Shown: piece after piece, positions 17,673 through 25,335 of the stretch
Layout of the letters: each line of letters begins with the position of its first letter
Numbering within the stretch: the first letter of the stretch is position 1
Source of the DNA: a bacterium
GTDB lineage: Bacteria; Krumholzibacteriota; Krumholzibacteriia; LZORAL124-64-63
Reading direction: 5' to 3'
Assembly: GCA_003353795.1 (NCBI GenBank)
Contig: PIVY01000011.1
Span: forward strand, 1 to 47,932
Length of the DNA: 47,932 nt
Translations under genes and position numbers: made by a program
Notes under the pieces: generated by a model
Database searches by the model: none
What the model was told of the DNA's origin: nothing
The model's input: the letters and a program-made list of their open reading frames with translations, nothing else

Positions 17673-17722
17673 GATCCGCGCCGCTGCCCGGCGGCGCGAC
17701 CGTTTCAGCCCGGAGGTGATCC

Positions 17723-18808
17723 ATGCCCCGCCCGCTCCCCGCGATCTGTCTGCTCGCCGTCGTGCTCGGCGCCATGCCGGCGCTAGCCCAGGAGTCCGCC
17801 ACGCTCGAAGGCCTGTCCACGCAGCTCGAACAGCTGCAGGGCACCGTCGACGGTCGGCGGCACTATCTCGACGTGCTCCACAAGAAGATCGACGACGTGC
17901 TCTGGTTCGAGCGCGTGGGCGACCTCGCGGCCATCGACAAGGTCCGCCTCTGGGGCCCGCCGCGCTGGAAGGAGGAGTCGGACACGGCCATCGGCGCCGG
18001 TCAGCCGCTCAAGTTCTGGGCCTACGTCTTCATCCCCCGCGATCTCGACCGTAGCAAGCGGGCGCCGCTCCTGGTCTTCCCCCACGGCGGCGTGCACGGC
18101 GACTTCACCACGTACTACACCCACATCGTGCGGGAGCTGCTGGCCCAGGGTTACGTGATCGTGGCGCCCGAGTACCGCGGCTCCACCGGCTACGGCCGCA
18201 CGGTCTACGAGAACATCGACTACGGCGGTCTCGAGACCGAAGACGCCCACGCCTGCCGTCAGTACATGCTCGAGAACTACGACTTCGTCGACGACGGCCG
18301 GGTCGGCATGATCGGCTGGTCCCACGGCGGGCTCATCTCGCTCATGAACTGCTTCCGCCACCCGGACGACTACGCCTGCCTCTACGCCGGCGTCCCCGTG
18401 TCCGACCTCATCGCCCGCCTCGGCTACCTCGGCAAGGACTACGCCGACCTCTACAGCGCCGACTACCACATCGGTCAGACCATCGAGGAGAACATCGCGG
18501 AGTACAAGCGCCGCTCCCCGGCCTGGAACGCCGAACAGCTCGAGACGCCGGCGCTCATATTCTCCAACCGTGGCGACGAGGACGTCAACGTGCTCGAGGT
18601 CGAACATCTCATCAAGGCGCTCAAGGCCGAGGGCAAGACCTTCGAACACGAGATCTTCGACATCGCCGGCGGCCACAGTTTCGATCGGCTCGACACCCGG
18701 GAGGCGCAGGCCATCCGGCTGCGGATCTACACATTCCTGGCCGAGTACCTGAAGCCGCCGCGCGCCTTCGGATCGGTGGAAGAACTCCACGCCGCCGGGT
18801 ACCGGTAG
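17723..18808 (+). CDS. Secreted prolyl-oligopeptidase-like (S9) serine peptidase
   Basis: The product is 361 aa. GGAGGTG precedes the ATG at a good distance. A signal peptide (AICLLAVVLGAMPALAQ) is followed by a short helical segment (about 30-75) and an alpha/beta-hydrolase domain. The fold motifs are clear: PLLVFPHGGVHGDF (oxyanion region), YVIVAPEYRGSTGYG, nucleophile Ser200 in GWSHGG, Asp287 in DEDVNV and His318 in GGHSFDR. This is the S9 peptidase arrangement but with no beta-propeller, so substrate gating must differ from classical prolyl oligopeptidases; a dipeptidyl- or acylaminoacyl-peptidase or an esterase is possible. A periplasmic or extracellular location is inferred. The next gene starts 9 nt after the stop and is probably co-transcribed. 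Confidence 0.87.
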   Translation: MPRPLPAICLLAVVLGAMPALAQESATLEGLSTQLEQLQGTVDGRRHYLDVLHKKIDDVLWFERVGDLAAIDKVRLWGPPRWKEESDTAIGAGQPLKFWAYVFIPRDLDRSKRAPLLVFPHGGVHGDFTTYYTHIVRELLAQGYVIVAPEYRGSTGYGRTVYENIDYGGLETEDAHACRQYMLENYDFVDDGRVGMIGWSHGGLISLMNCFRHPDDYACLYAGVPVSDLIARLGYLGKDYADLYSADYHIGQTIEENIAEYKRRSPAWNAEQLETPALIFSNRGDEDVNVLEVEHLIKALKAEGKTFEHEIFDIAGGHSFDRLDTREAQAIRLRIYTFLAEYLKPPRAFGSVEELHAAGYR

Positions 18809-18817
18809 CCGAACGCC

Positions 18818-19753
18818 ATGGCGCCCGCGTTCCGCCGCTTCGTCCTGTCCCGTCGCCTGCTCGGCCTGCTGGCCGTGCTGCTGGTGCCCCTGTTCCTGGC
18901 CGTGCCCACCTACCTACGGCAGGACGCGCTCATCGGCCCGCTGGGCGACCGCTACCACGTCGGTCTCTTCCTCGTCCTGACCGTGCTGCTCTATCGCCAC
19001 GGCCCCCTGCGCGGCCGGCCGTGGCTGGTGATCGGCGCCTGCCTGGCCCTGGGCGCAGCCACCGAGGTCCTCCAGATCCTGGCCGGGCGGTCGGCGACGC
19101 TCTGGGACTGGTACCAGGATGCTCTGGGCGTGGGCTTCGGCGCCTGCTGGATCTGGTGGCGACGGACCGGTCGTTTGCTCGGACCGGTGTTGGCGGTGAT
19201 CGGAATGCTCGGCCTGGTGGCCTGGCCGTTGCGACACCTGCCGGTGGTGGTGCCGGAATCCCGCGCCGCCGAGGCCCGGTTTCCGCTGCTGGACGATTTC
19301 GAGCGACCCAACGCCCTGGTGCTGTGGGGAGGTCACGAGGGTGGCGTGACCGCGCTTGCCGGCGCCGACGGTCGCGGCCAGGTGCTGGAGATGACCAGCG
19401 ACGGCGACACCCGGTGGCCGGGCGTGGCCTCGCGGGCCCTGCCCTGGAACTGGACGGGCCAGGAGACCCTGCGCGTGGATGGCCGCCTGCGCGACCCGTC
19501 GCCGGCGGCGATGAAGCTCTACATCTGGATCGAGGACCGCGCCGGCCGCTTCGACTCGGACTACATCCTCGTGGGCTTCGATGTCGACCACCGGTGGCAG
19601 ACCTTCGAGGTGCCGCTCACCACCACGCCCACGCGGCGCTCCGGCCGCAACCTCGCCGTGGGCGAGATCCGGGCCCTTGCCATCTTCCTCGTGCGCGGTG
19701 ACGCCGGCGAGGTCTCGCTGCAACTCGACGACCTGCGCCTCGTCGGCGGTTGA
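18818..19753 (+). CDS. VanZ-like membrane protein fused to a carbohydrate-binding-like domain
   Basis: The product is 311 aa. The N-terminal half has four hydrophobic helices with VanZ-family marks: GDRYHVGLFLVLTVLL (D..H motif), ATEVLQILAGRSAT (E..Q....R) and DWYQDALGVGFG (D..N/G-type end). After the last helix the C-terminal ~165 residues (about 147-311) are soluble: LLDDFERPNALVLWGGHEG, then VDHRWQTFEVPL and VSLQLDDLRL. That is the pattern of galactose-binding jelly-roll modules of the CBM11/CIA30 type. A membrane protein displaying a sugar- or glycan-binding domain on the periplasmic face is inferred. VanZ proteins are linked to glycopeptide resistance, but their mechanism is poorly defined. 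The Shine-Dalgarno is weak; coupling to the S9 gene is likely. Confidence 0.72.
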   Translation: MAPAFRRFVLSRRLLGLLAVLLVPLFLAVPTYLRQDALIGPLGDRYHVGLFLVLTVLLYRHGPLRGRPWLVIGACLALGAATEVLQILAGRSATLWDWYQDALGVGFGACWIWWRRTGRLLGPVLAVIGMLGLVAWPLRHLPVVVPESRAAEARFPLLDDFERPNALVLWGGHEGGVTALAGADGRGQVLEMTSDGDTRWPGVASRALPWNWTGQETLRVDGRLRDPSPAAMKLYIWIEDRAGRFDSDYILVGFDVDHRWQTFEVPLTTTPTRRSGRNLAVGEIRALAIFLVRGDAGEVSLQLDDLRLVGG

Positions 19754-19778
19754 CTCCGGCTCGGTCGCTTGCTATCGT
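19750..19778 (+). promoter_or_regulatory. Candidate sigma-70-type promoter of the synthetase-like gene
   Basis: TTGACT (19750-19755), a 17-nt spacer and TATCGT (19773-19778). The -35 box matches 5 of 6 consensus positions and the -10 box 4 of 6. It overlaps the stop codon of the VanZ-like gene and lies 50 nt upstream of the next start codon. Confidence 0.55.
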
Positions 19779-19827
19779 GCGGTCGTACCTTTAATCGGCG
19801 TCCGTGAGCGCCGGAAGGAGACCCGCC

Positions 19828-20499
19828 ATGCAGCCTGCCGCCGACACGATCCCCCGCAGCCTCAAATTCGTCGCCCCCGGCACCGTGCCGTCTCCTGCTC
19901 GCGTGGCCCGGGTTCGTCGGGCGCTCATCGACGAACTGGAAGTCATGGCGGCCGATCACGGGTTTCGGCTCGAGTCCAGTCCCGACCTGGACGAGCGCGT
20001 GGTCCGCCGCGACGACCTCTCGTTGCCGTGGCTCTGCGATTTCGTCGAAGCCGGCCTGAAGCGGGCTATCCGCTGCATGTCGGCCGACCTCATCGGCGGT
20101 CCCTGCGTCACCCGCCTCGATCGATCGCTGACCCACAGCCACCCCCGCCTGCCATATCGGCGCGCCCTACGCATCGTGAGCAAACGGGGCTGGCGGCTGC
20201 CCCTGGGCGAGGACCTTCCCTCGGGCGCACAGGCGTCGCTGGTCCGTTTCTGCGGCCTCCTGCCGGTGCAGATCATGTACCTGCCGGGCCAGCCGGGCCC
20301 GACCAGCCTGTCGCACCGCCGGCAGGGACTGTCCTACGTCCTGCCCTGGGCCGGCGAAGCCCTGCAGGGCGAGCTGCCCCTCGACGGCGCCGCGGGACCG
20401 GCCGTGTGCCGCTTCCGGCTCGACCGGATCCTCCAGTTCATGCTGGGTGTCGAGGACGCCGCCGGTCTCGGCGCGCCGTCCCTGGCCGGTCTCGGCTAG
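19828..20499 (+). CDS. Degenerate class II aminoacyl-tRNA-synthetase-like protein (AsnRS/AspRS-related)
   Basis: The product is 223 aa; ATG 19828 follows GGAAGGAG at 8 nt. The protein resembles only the catalytic core of AsnRS/AspRS-type enzymes. It opens with RVARVRRALIDELEVMAADH (the helix before motif 1), has DDLSLPWLCDFVEAGLKRAI where synthetases have the DL..AEEL segment, and LPYRRALRIVSKRGWRLPLG where they have the YTEAI..L..G....WG.DL segment. It ends with CRFRLDRILQFMLGVEDAA, which lines up with motif 3 (GxGxxxERL..F.TG.EN). There is no anticodon-binding domain. The motif 2 FRxE arginine and the motif 3 glycines are not seen, though the motif 3-like Arg is kept. Aminoacylation is therefore unlikely; an amino-acid ligase, a regulator or a decayed paralogue are alternatives. 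A terminator overlaps its end. Confidence 0.6.
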   Translation: MQPAADTIPRSLKFVAPGTVPSPARVARVRRALIDELEVMAADHGFRLESSPDLDERVVRRDDLSLPWLCDFVEAGLKRAIRCMSADLIGGPCVTRLDRSLTHSHPRLPYRRALRIVSKRGWRLPLGEDLPSGAQASLVRFCGLLPVQIMYLPGQPGPTSLSHRRQGLSYVLPWAGEALQGELPLDGAAGPAVCRFRLDRILQFMLGVEDAAGLGAPSLAGLG

Positions 20500-20509
20500 C
20501 GGGTTTTTT
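20480..20509 (+). terminator. Intrinsic terminator after the synthetase-like gene
   Basis: A stem of about nine pairs with one bulged C (core GCCG 20485-20488 with CGGC 20493-20496, loop GTCT) overlaps the stop codon and is followed by six T residues (20504-20509). Confidence 0.7.
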
Positions 20510-20592
20510 GCTCAAACGAATCCCTCCCCGGTCGATCCTGGATTCAGGTTCGGTAGACCTCGTTGACTCCCATGAGTCGCCCGGGAGGCGTC

Positions 20593-22455
20593 ATGACCAC
20601 TGCGTCCGTTGGCACCCTGATCGCTGACCTTCTCGTCCAGGAAGGCCTCATCGATCAGGAAAAGGTACGCTATGCGCTGCGCGTCCAGGCCAAGCTGCCG
20701 CGATCGCAGCCCCTGGTGGCGGTCCTGCAGGACCTCGGATACGTGGCCGAGGATCAGGTTCGCCAGACCCTGCGGAACCGCCGGGTCGACATCCGGCTGG
20801 GTGATCTGCTCACCGAACTTGGAGTGCTCTCCGACAGCGACCTGCAGTCCGCCCTGGCGCTGCACAAGAGTCGGCCCGGCACAAAACTGGGTCAGATCCT
20901 GGTCGAGAACAGCTTCATCAACGAGGAGACCCTGCTGGACCTCATTTCGGTCCAGCTCGCCATCCCGTTCCTGCGCATGGATCGCCTGCTCGTGGACGAG
21001 CAGATGGCCCGGCGCATCCACCCCGGCAACCTCCGCAAGATGCGTTGCGTCCCCGTACGCGACGACAGCGGCGATCTGCTGCTCGCGTTCGAGGATCCTC
21101 TCTCCGCCCCGCCCCACGACGTGCTCGAGAAGGTCGTGCCGGGCCAGTTCGACATCGCCATCGCGCGCCACCACGCCGTGGAGACGGCGCTGGAGAACCT
21201 GCAGAAGCCGCCGGCGAAAGCGACCCAGGTATCTGAGAGCCTGGTCGTGCGCAAGGTCAACGAGCTGGTGGAGACCGCGCTGGCCGACGGCGTCAGCGAC
21301 ATCCACATCGAGCCGCTGAAGGACCGCCTCCGCGTGCGCATGCGCCAGGACGGCGTGCTGGTGCCCCGCGAGGACCTGCCCAAGGACATGGCCCGAGCCC
21401 TGGTCAGCCGCATCAAGATCATGGCCGGCGCCGACATCGCCGAGCGTCGCCGCCACCAGGACGGCCGCATCCTCTACGACCAGGGCGGCAACAAGGTCGA
21501 TCTACGCATTTCGTTCTACTCCACGGTCTTCGGTGAAAAGACCGTGATGCGGCTGCTCAACAACCGCAGTCGCCTCCTGGACATCGCCGAGCTGGGCATG
21601 CAGCCGCGCACCCTGCAGCGGCTCAAGGAAGACGTGCTCGACGTGCCCAGCGGCGTCACCCTGGTCACCGGGCCGACCGGTTCGGGCAAGACCACCACGC
21701 TGTACGGGTCGATCAACTACCTCAACAACCCGAACACCTCGATCATCACCGCCGAGGATCCGGTGGAGTACGTGATCGAGGGGATCAACCAGTGCTCCAT
21801 CAATGCCAAGATCGGCATCACCTTCGAGGAGACCCTGCGGCACATCGTGCGCCAGGATCCCGACGTGATCGTCATTGGCGAGATCCGCGACAAGTTCTCC
21901 GCCGACACCGCCATCCAGGCGGCGCTCACCGGCCACAAGGTGCTCACCACGTTCCACACCGAGGATTCCATCGGTGGCCTGTTGCGACTGCTCCACATGG
22001 ACATCGAGGCCTTCCTCATCTCGTCCACGGTGGTCTGCGTGGTGGCCCAGCGACTCTTGCGCAAGGTGTGCGACCAGTGCGCCCGGGAACACGTGCTGGC
22101 GCCCGACGAGATTCGCCGCCTGGGCTACAACCCGGCGGATGTCCGCCGGCTGGTGTTCCGCCGCGGCACCGGTTGCGCCCACTGCAACTTCCTCGGCTAT
22201 CGCGGCCGGGTCGGGATCTACGAGATCCTGGTGCTCGACGAACCGGTTCGCGATGCCCTGATCAACCGCAAGACCAGCTACGAGATCCGCCGCATCTGCG
22301 CCGACAGTACCGGCATGGTCACCTTGCTCGAGGACGGTCTGGTGAAGGCCTCCGAGGGACTGACCTCGTTCGAGGAGATCATCCGCACGCTGCCTCGCCT
22401 GGACAAGCCGCGGCCCATCGCCGAACTCAATCGCCTTCTGGGAGTCCGTTCATGA
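20593..22455 (+). CDS. GspE/PilB-type secretion or pilus assembly ATPase with MshEN-like repeats
   Basis: The product is 620 aa. ATG 20593 follows GGGAGG; in-frame ATG 20572 and TTG 20563 lie upstream. The N-terminus carries four related ~24-residue segments (about 8-32, 40-62, 68-92, 98-121). The third (RLGDLLTELGVLSDSDL) and fourth (KLGQILVENSFINEETL) match the MshEN pattern that binds c-di-GMP in MshE-type ATPases, with some substitutions. A GspE N-terminal domain follows, then the ATPase: Walker A GPTGSGKTTT (Lys366), Walker B VIVIGEIRD, His box TTFHTEDSIGG, and a tetracysteine zinc site (CDQC near 493, CAHC near 529). It would drive type II secretion or type IV pilus assembly. No other pilus or secretion gene is in the window. 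The HDOD gene overlaps by ATGA. Confidence 0.92.
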   Translation: MTTASVGTLIADLLVQEGLIDQEKVRYALRVQAKLPRSQPLVAVLQDLGYVAEDQVRQTLRNRRVDIRLGDLLTELGVLSDSDLQSALALHKSRPGTKLGQILVENSFINEETLLDLISVQLAIPFLRMDRLLVDEQMARRIHPGNLRKMRCVPVRDDSGDLLLAFEDPLSAPPHDVLEKVVPGQFDIAIARHHAVETALENLQKPPAKATQVSESLVVRKVNELVETALADGVSDIHIEPLKDRLRVRMRQDGVLVPREDLPKDMARALVSRIKIMAGADIAERRRHQDGRILYDQGGNKVDLRISFYSTVFGEKTVMRLLNNRSRLLDIAELGMQPRTLQRLKEDVLDVPSGVTLVTGPTGSGKTTTLYGSINYLNNPNTSIITAEDPVEYVIEGINQCSINAKIGITFEETLRHIVRQDPDVIVIGEIRDKFSADTAIQAALTGHKVLTTFHTEDSIGGLLRLLHMDIEAFLISSTVVCVVAQRLLRKVCDQCAREHVLAPDEIRRLGYNPADVRRLVFRRGTGCAHCNFLGYRGRVGIYEILVLDEPVRDALINRKTSYEIRRICADSTGMVTLLEDGLVKASEGLTSFEEIIRTLPRLDKPRPIAELNRLLGVRS

Positions 22456-23291
22456 GCCAGAATCTGACCCTCCTCGAGCATATCGAGCAGGCCATCGCCT
22501 CGCTCGAGGTCGCCCTTCCCGCCCGCAACCAGACCGCCGTCCAGTTGCAGGAACTGCTCACCTGCGGGGAGTACGACATCCAGCAGGTACTGGACCTCGT
22601 GGCGTCCGACCAGGCGCTCACCGCCGAGATCCTGCGCGTGGCCAACAGTTCGTTCTATGGCGGCCTGTCCGAGATCACCACCGTGCAGAACGCCGTGGTG
22701 CGCATCGGCGGCCCCGAGGTGGTGCGCCTGGCCATCGCCGCCACGGAGAAGAAGAGCTATCAGGTCAACGACCCCGGCCTGGCCGCACACATCGTGCCGC
22801 TCTGGCAGCACGCCATGGGCGTGGCCCTCGGCGCACGCTGGCTGGCGCGGAAGCTGGGTTTCCAGGCCCTCGAAAACGAGGCGTTCATCGCCGGACTGCT
22901 CCACGATGTGGGCAAGCTGCTGCTCATCAAGGTCTGCGACGACCTCATGACCAGCGAGCGTATCGGTCGCGATATCCCGGAACCCGTCATCCAGGAAGTC
23001 CTCGAAACCGGGCACTGTCGGCACGGAGCCGCACTGCTCGAACACTGGGGCCTGCCGGACGCCTACCGTGTCATCGTGCTCGGACACCACGACGACCTGG
23101 TCAACGACCAGAACACCTTGTTGCTCCTGGTGCGCCTGGCGGATCTGGCCTGCCGCAGTCTCGGAGTCGGCATGAACAGCGATGCATCGCTGAACCTCGC
23201 CGCAACCGAGGAAGCCCACGCGCTGGATATCCGCGACGTGATGCTGGCCGAACTGAGCATCATGCTGGAAGACTCGTTCTCCCTGGTGTAG
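22452..23291 (+). CDS. HDOD domain signalling protein
   Basis: The product is 279 aa. The start codon overlaps the gspE-like stop codon (ATGA), so the two genes are translationally coupled. Nearly the whole protein is one HDOD domain: LLTCGEYDIQQVLDLVASDQ, ALTAEILRVANSSFYG, ITTVQNAVVRIGGPEVVRLA, FIAGLLHDVGKLLLIKV and LLEHWGLPDAYRVIVLGHH. The HD dyad is retained in LLHDVGK, although HDOD proteins usually lack phosphohydrolase activity and act as regulators of motility, c-di-GMP signalling or virulence. No receiver, GGDEF or EAL domain is attached. Coupling to an ATPase with c-di-GMP-type repeats suggests it tunes pilus or secretion output, which is inference. No terminator was found after it. 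Confidence 0.9.
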   Translation: MSQNLTLLEHIEQAIASLEVALPARNQTAVQLQELLTCGEYDIQQVLDLVASDQALTAEILRVANSSFYGGLSEITTVQNAVVRIGGPEVVRLAIAATEKKSYQVNDPGLAAHIVPLWQHAMGVALGARWLARKLGFQALENEAFIAGLLHDVGKLLLIKVCDDLMTSERIGRDIPEPVIQEVLETGHCRHGAALLEHWGLPDAYRVIVLGHHDDLVNDQNTLLLLVRLADLACRSLGVGMNSDASLNLAATEEAHALDIRDVMLAELSIMLEDSFSLV

Positions 23292-23321
23292 ATTCCGATC
23301 TTAAAAAAAGTGTTCCGCTGC

Positions 23322-23350
23322 TGAAACCTTTCCCGGCGGCGAAACGTTTA
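23322..23350 (+). promoter_or_regulatory. ECF-sigma-like promoter motif upstream of the PDZ protein gene
   Basis: TGAAAC (23322-23327), a 17-nt spacer and CGTTTA (23345-23350) resemble the TGAAAC-N16/17-CGT promoters used by extracytoplasmic-function sigma factors. The motif is 55 nt before the start codon, in an otherwise AT-richer gap with an A7 tract at 23303-23309. By-eye match only. Confidence 0.4.
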
Positions 23351-23404
23351 TCTACAGATTACTGCTATCCCCCGCAGGATTCGCCAGCGAAAGGCACCAG
23401 CGCC

Positions 23405-24394
23405 ATGAGCCCCCTCAAGTCGCGCGCCCTCCTGACGTTTGCCGCCCTGTTCCTGGCAGCCACGGCTGTCCAGGCCGGCGACGTCTATCTGGGCATCACC
23501 ATGTCGCCCATCACCTCCAGTATGGCGCGAGCAATGCAACTGGACGAAGACGAAGGTGTCCTCATCGACGAGATCGTTGCCGACTCGCCGGCAGATGAAG
23601 CCGGCCTCGAGTCCGGTGACGTCATCGTGGCCATCGAGGGCCGGACGATCACCGGCAGCAAGAGTCTGTCCAAGGCGATCCACCGGTTCGATCCGGGCGA
23701 CGACGTCGTGATCACCGTGGTGCGGTCGGGCGATCGGCGCGAGCTGACGGCGACCCTGGGCGAGAAGAAGCAGAAGGCATACGCCGTTTGGGGCGACGAC
23801 GACGGCGAATCCAAGGTCTATTCCTGGACCTTCGACAGCGACGACGAGCACGGCAAGACCCACGAGGGCAAGGTCTACTCCTTCCCGGGCGGCGACGGCG
23901 AGAGCCAGATCATCGTCAAGGGCTACCGCATGGACGACCGCGGTTTCCTGGGCATCGTCCCCGGATCTGCCGGCAGGATGGACGGCGTGCTCATCGAGGA
24001 CCTGGTGGAGGACGGCCCCGCCGTGGAAGCCGGCCTGCGCGAGGGCGACGTCATCGTGGCGCTGGACGACGAGTCCATCGAGGACGGCGACGATCTGAGC
24101 CAATTCCTGTCCGACACCGAGGCCGGCCAGGAGGTGGCCGTTCGCGTGGCTCGCAACGGCAAGGAACGCACCTACGATGTGACCCTGTCGGAGCTTCCCA
24201 GCCAGCTCAAGATGGCCGACATCTACGTTCCGCGACACGAATCGCAGTCCTGGATCTCCCTCGACACCGCAACCGAGGCCGAACTCGAGAAACTCGAGCA
24301 GGAGCGCGAAGAGGTCGAGGAGATGCGGGACGAGCTCGAAGAGTTGAAGGAAGAGCTGGAGGCGTTGCGCGAGGAACTCGAGAAGAAAAAGTAG
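23405..24394 (+). CDS. Periplasmic protein with two PDZ domains and a coiled-coil tail
   Basis: The product is 329 aa. A signal peptide ends about residue 24 (FAALFLAATAVQA). PDZ1 spans about 28-118 (VYLGITMSPITSSMA, then GVLIDEIVADSPADEAGLES and GDVIVAIEGR). PDZ2 spans about 178-265 (RGFLGIVPGS, GVLIEDLVEDGPAVEAGLRE, GDVIVALDDESI). An acidic Asp/Gly-rich linker separates them. The C-terminal ~45 residues are an uninterrupted charged coiled coil (LEKLEQEREEVEEMRDELEE) ending in a Lys tail. There is no trypsin-like protease domain, so this is not a DegP/HtrA enzyme; it looks like a periplasmic scaffold or chaperone adaptor that oligomerises through the coil. An ECF-like promoter motif upstream suggests envelope-stress control. 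A strong terminator follows. Confidence 0.85.
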   Translation: MSPLKSRALLTFAALFLAATAVQAGDVYLGITMSPITSSMARAMQLDEDEGVLIDEIVADSPADEAGLESGDVIVAIEGRTITGSKSLSKAIHRFDPGDDVVITVVRSGDRRELTATLGEKKQKAYAVWGDDDGESKVYSWTFDSDDEHGKTHEGKVYSFPGGDGESQIIVKGYRMDDRGFLGIVPGSAGRMDGVLIEDLVEDGPAVEAGLREGDVIVALDDESIEDGDDLSQFLSDTEAGQEVAVRVARNGKERTYDVTLSELPSQLKMADIYVPRHESQSWISLDTATEAELEKLEQEREEVEEMRDELEELKEELEALREELEKKK

Positions 24395-24448
24395 AAGCAG
24401 CGTCCAGTTCCGCGACTGCTCTCCACGCGGATCTGGATTGCTCTCGAG

Positions 24449-24484
24449 GCGGCCCCGTCACCTGCATGGACGGGGCCGCATTTT
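24449..24484 (+). terminator. Intrinsic terminator of the PDZ protein gene
   Basis: GCGGCCCCGTC (24449-24459) and GACGGGGCCGC (24469-24479) form a perfect 11-bp stem with a 9-nt loop, followed by ATTTT. It abuts the end of the convergent hydrolase gene. Confidence 0.88.
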
Positions 24485-25335
24485 CATGCGACACCGTCGG
24501 TTACGTCGAGGTCGGCCAGCCAGCGCCGGAGCTTGTCGGCATAACGGGGTCCTCCCCCATGGCAGGCCTGGGCGTGGATACCCCGCACCTTCAGGAACTC
24601 CTTGGGCGCCGCCGCGCGCCGTTCCAGCTTGCGACCCATGCCGATGGGCACGGTGGTGTCGTCCACGCTGTAGACCAGCAGCTTGGGGCAACGGATCCGG
24701 CCGATCCGGTCCTCGTTGTCCAGGCCGATTCGCAGGAACTGCCGCACCGGCAACCAGGGGTAACGACGGGCGGCCACGTCGGCGGCGCAGGTGAATCCGG
24801 CCTCGAGCACCATGGCCGCCGGGCGCACGTCCTCGGCCAGGCGCGTGGCCAGGCTCACGCCCATGCTCTCGGCGGCCACGACGATTCGACCAGCGGGGAT
24901 TCCGCGACGCGTGGTGAGCCATTCCCAGCCCGCCTGCACATCGCGATTCAGGCCGCGCTCCGACGGCCGGCCCGTGCTCTTGCCGTAACCGCGGTAGTCG
25001 AGCGCCAGGATGTCGAATCCCAGTTCGTGCCAGAAGCGGAGAGTGTCCACCCGGTCGCCAAGGTTGGTGTTGGCGCCGTGGAGGAAGAAAAGGGTGAAGG
25101 CGCGACCGGGGCGATCACCTCCGGGATCGTCGGTGCCGGGCAGCCACCAGGCATGAAGGCTCGCTCCATCGCTGGCCGTGAGCGCCAGGTCCTCGTGGAC
25201 GAGACCGGCTGCTGCGGGCTCCTTCTCATGACCGCGCTTGGGCTGGAAGAAGAGCCGGTCCTGCCGGGACGCGAAGACCAGCGCCACGGCGAGATAGCCG
25301 AATCCCAGGGCGAAGAGAATCACCATCCAGGTCAC
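24484..25335 (-). CDS. Membrane-anchored alpha/beta hydrolase (ABHD13/Bem46-like)
   Basis: The product is 283 aa. An N-terminal hydrophobic helix (MVILFALGFGYLAVALVFA) anchors the protein; the rest is an alpha/beta-hydrolase domain. Visible motifs are LFFLHGANTNLGDR (oxyanion HG), ILALDYRGYGKSTG, nucleophile Ser157 in AAESMGV, acid in YSVDDTTVP and a late His in IHAQACHGGG. The pattern DRLFFQP near the N-terminus and GRPSERGLNRDV is typical of the Bem46/ABHD13 group, whose substrates (probably acyl esters) are mostly unknown. The start codon overlaps the addA stop codon (ATGA), so it is the third gene of the addB-addA unit. A direct role in recombination is not implied by the motifs; it may simply be co-transcribed. 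Confidence 0.87.
   Translation of the reverse strand: MTWMVILFALGFGYLAVALVFASRQDRLFFQPKRGHEKEPAAAGLVHEDLALTASDGASLHAWWLPGTDDPGGDRPGRAFTLFFLHGANTNLGDRVDTLRFWHELGFDILALDYRGYGKSTGRPSERGLNRDVQAGWEWLTTRRGIPAGRIVVAAESMGVSLATRLAEDVRPAAMVLEAGFTCAADVAARRYPWLPVRQFLRIGLDNEDRIGRIRCPKLLVYSVDDTTVPIGMGRKLERRAAAPKEFLKVRGIHAQACHGGGPRYADKLRRWLADLDVTDGVA

Noticed and set aside
21792-22451. An N-terminal extension of the HDOD protein
   Set aside because: It lies within the gspE-like ATPase domain in another frame and translates to Arg/Pro/His-rich sequence; the HDOD fold starts right after ATG 22452.
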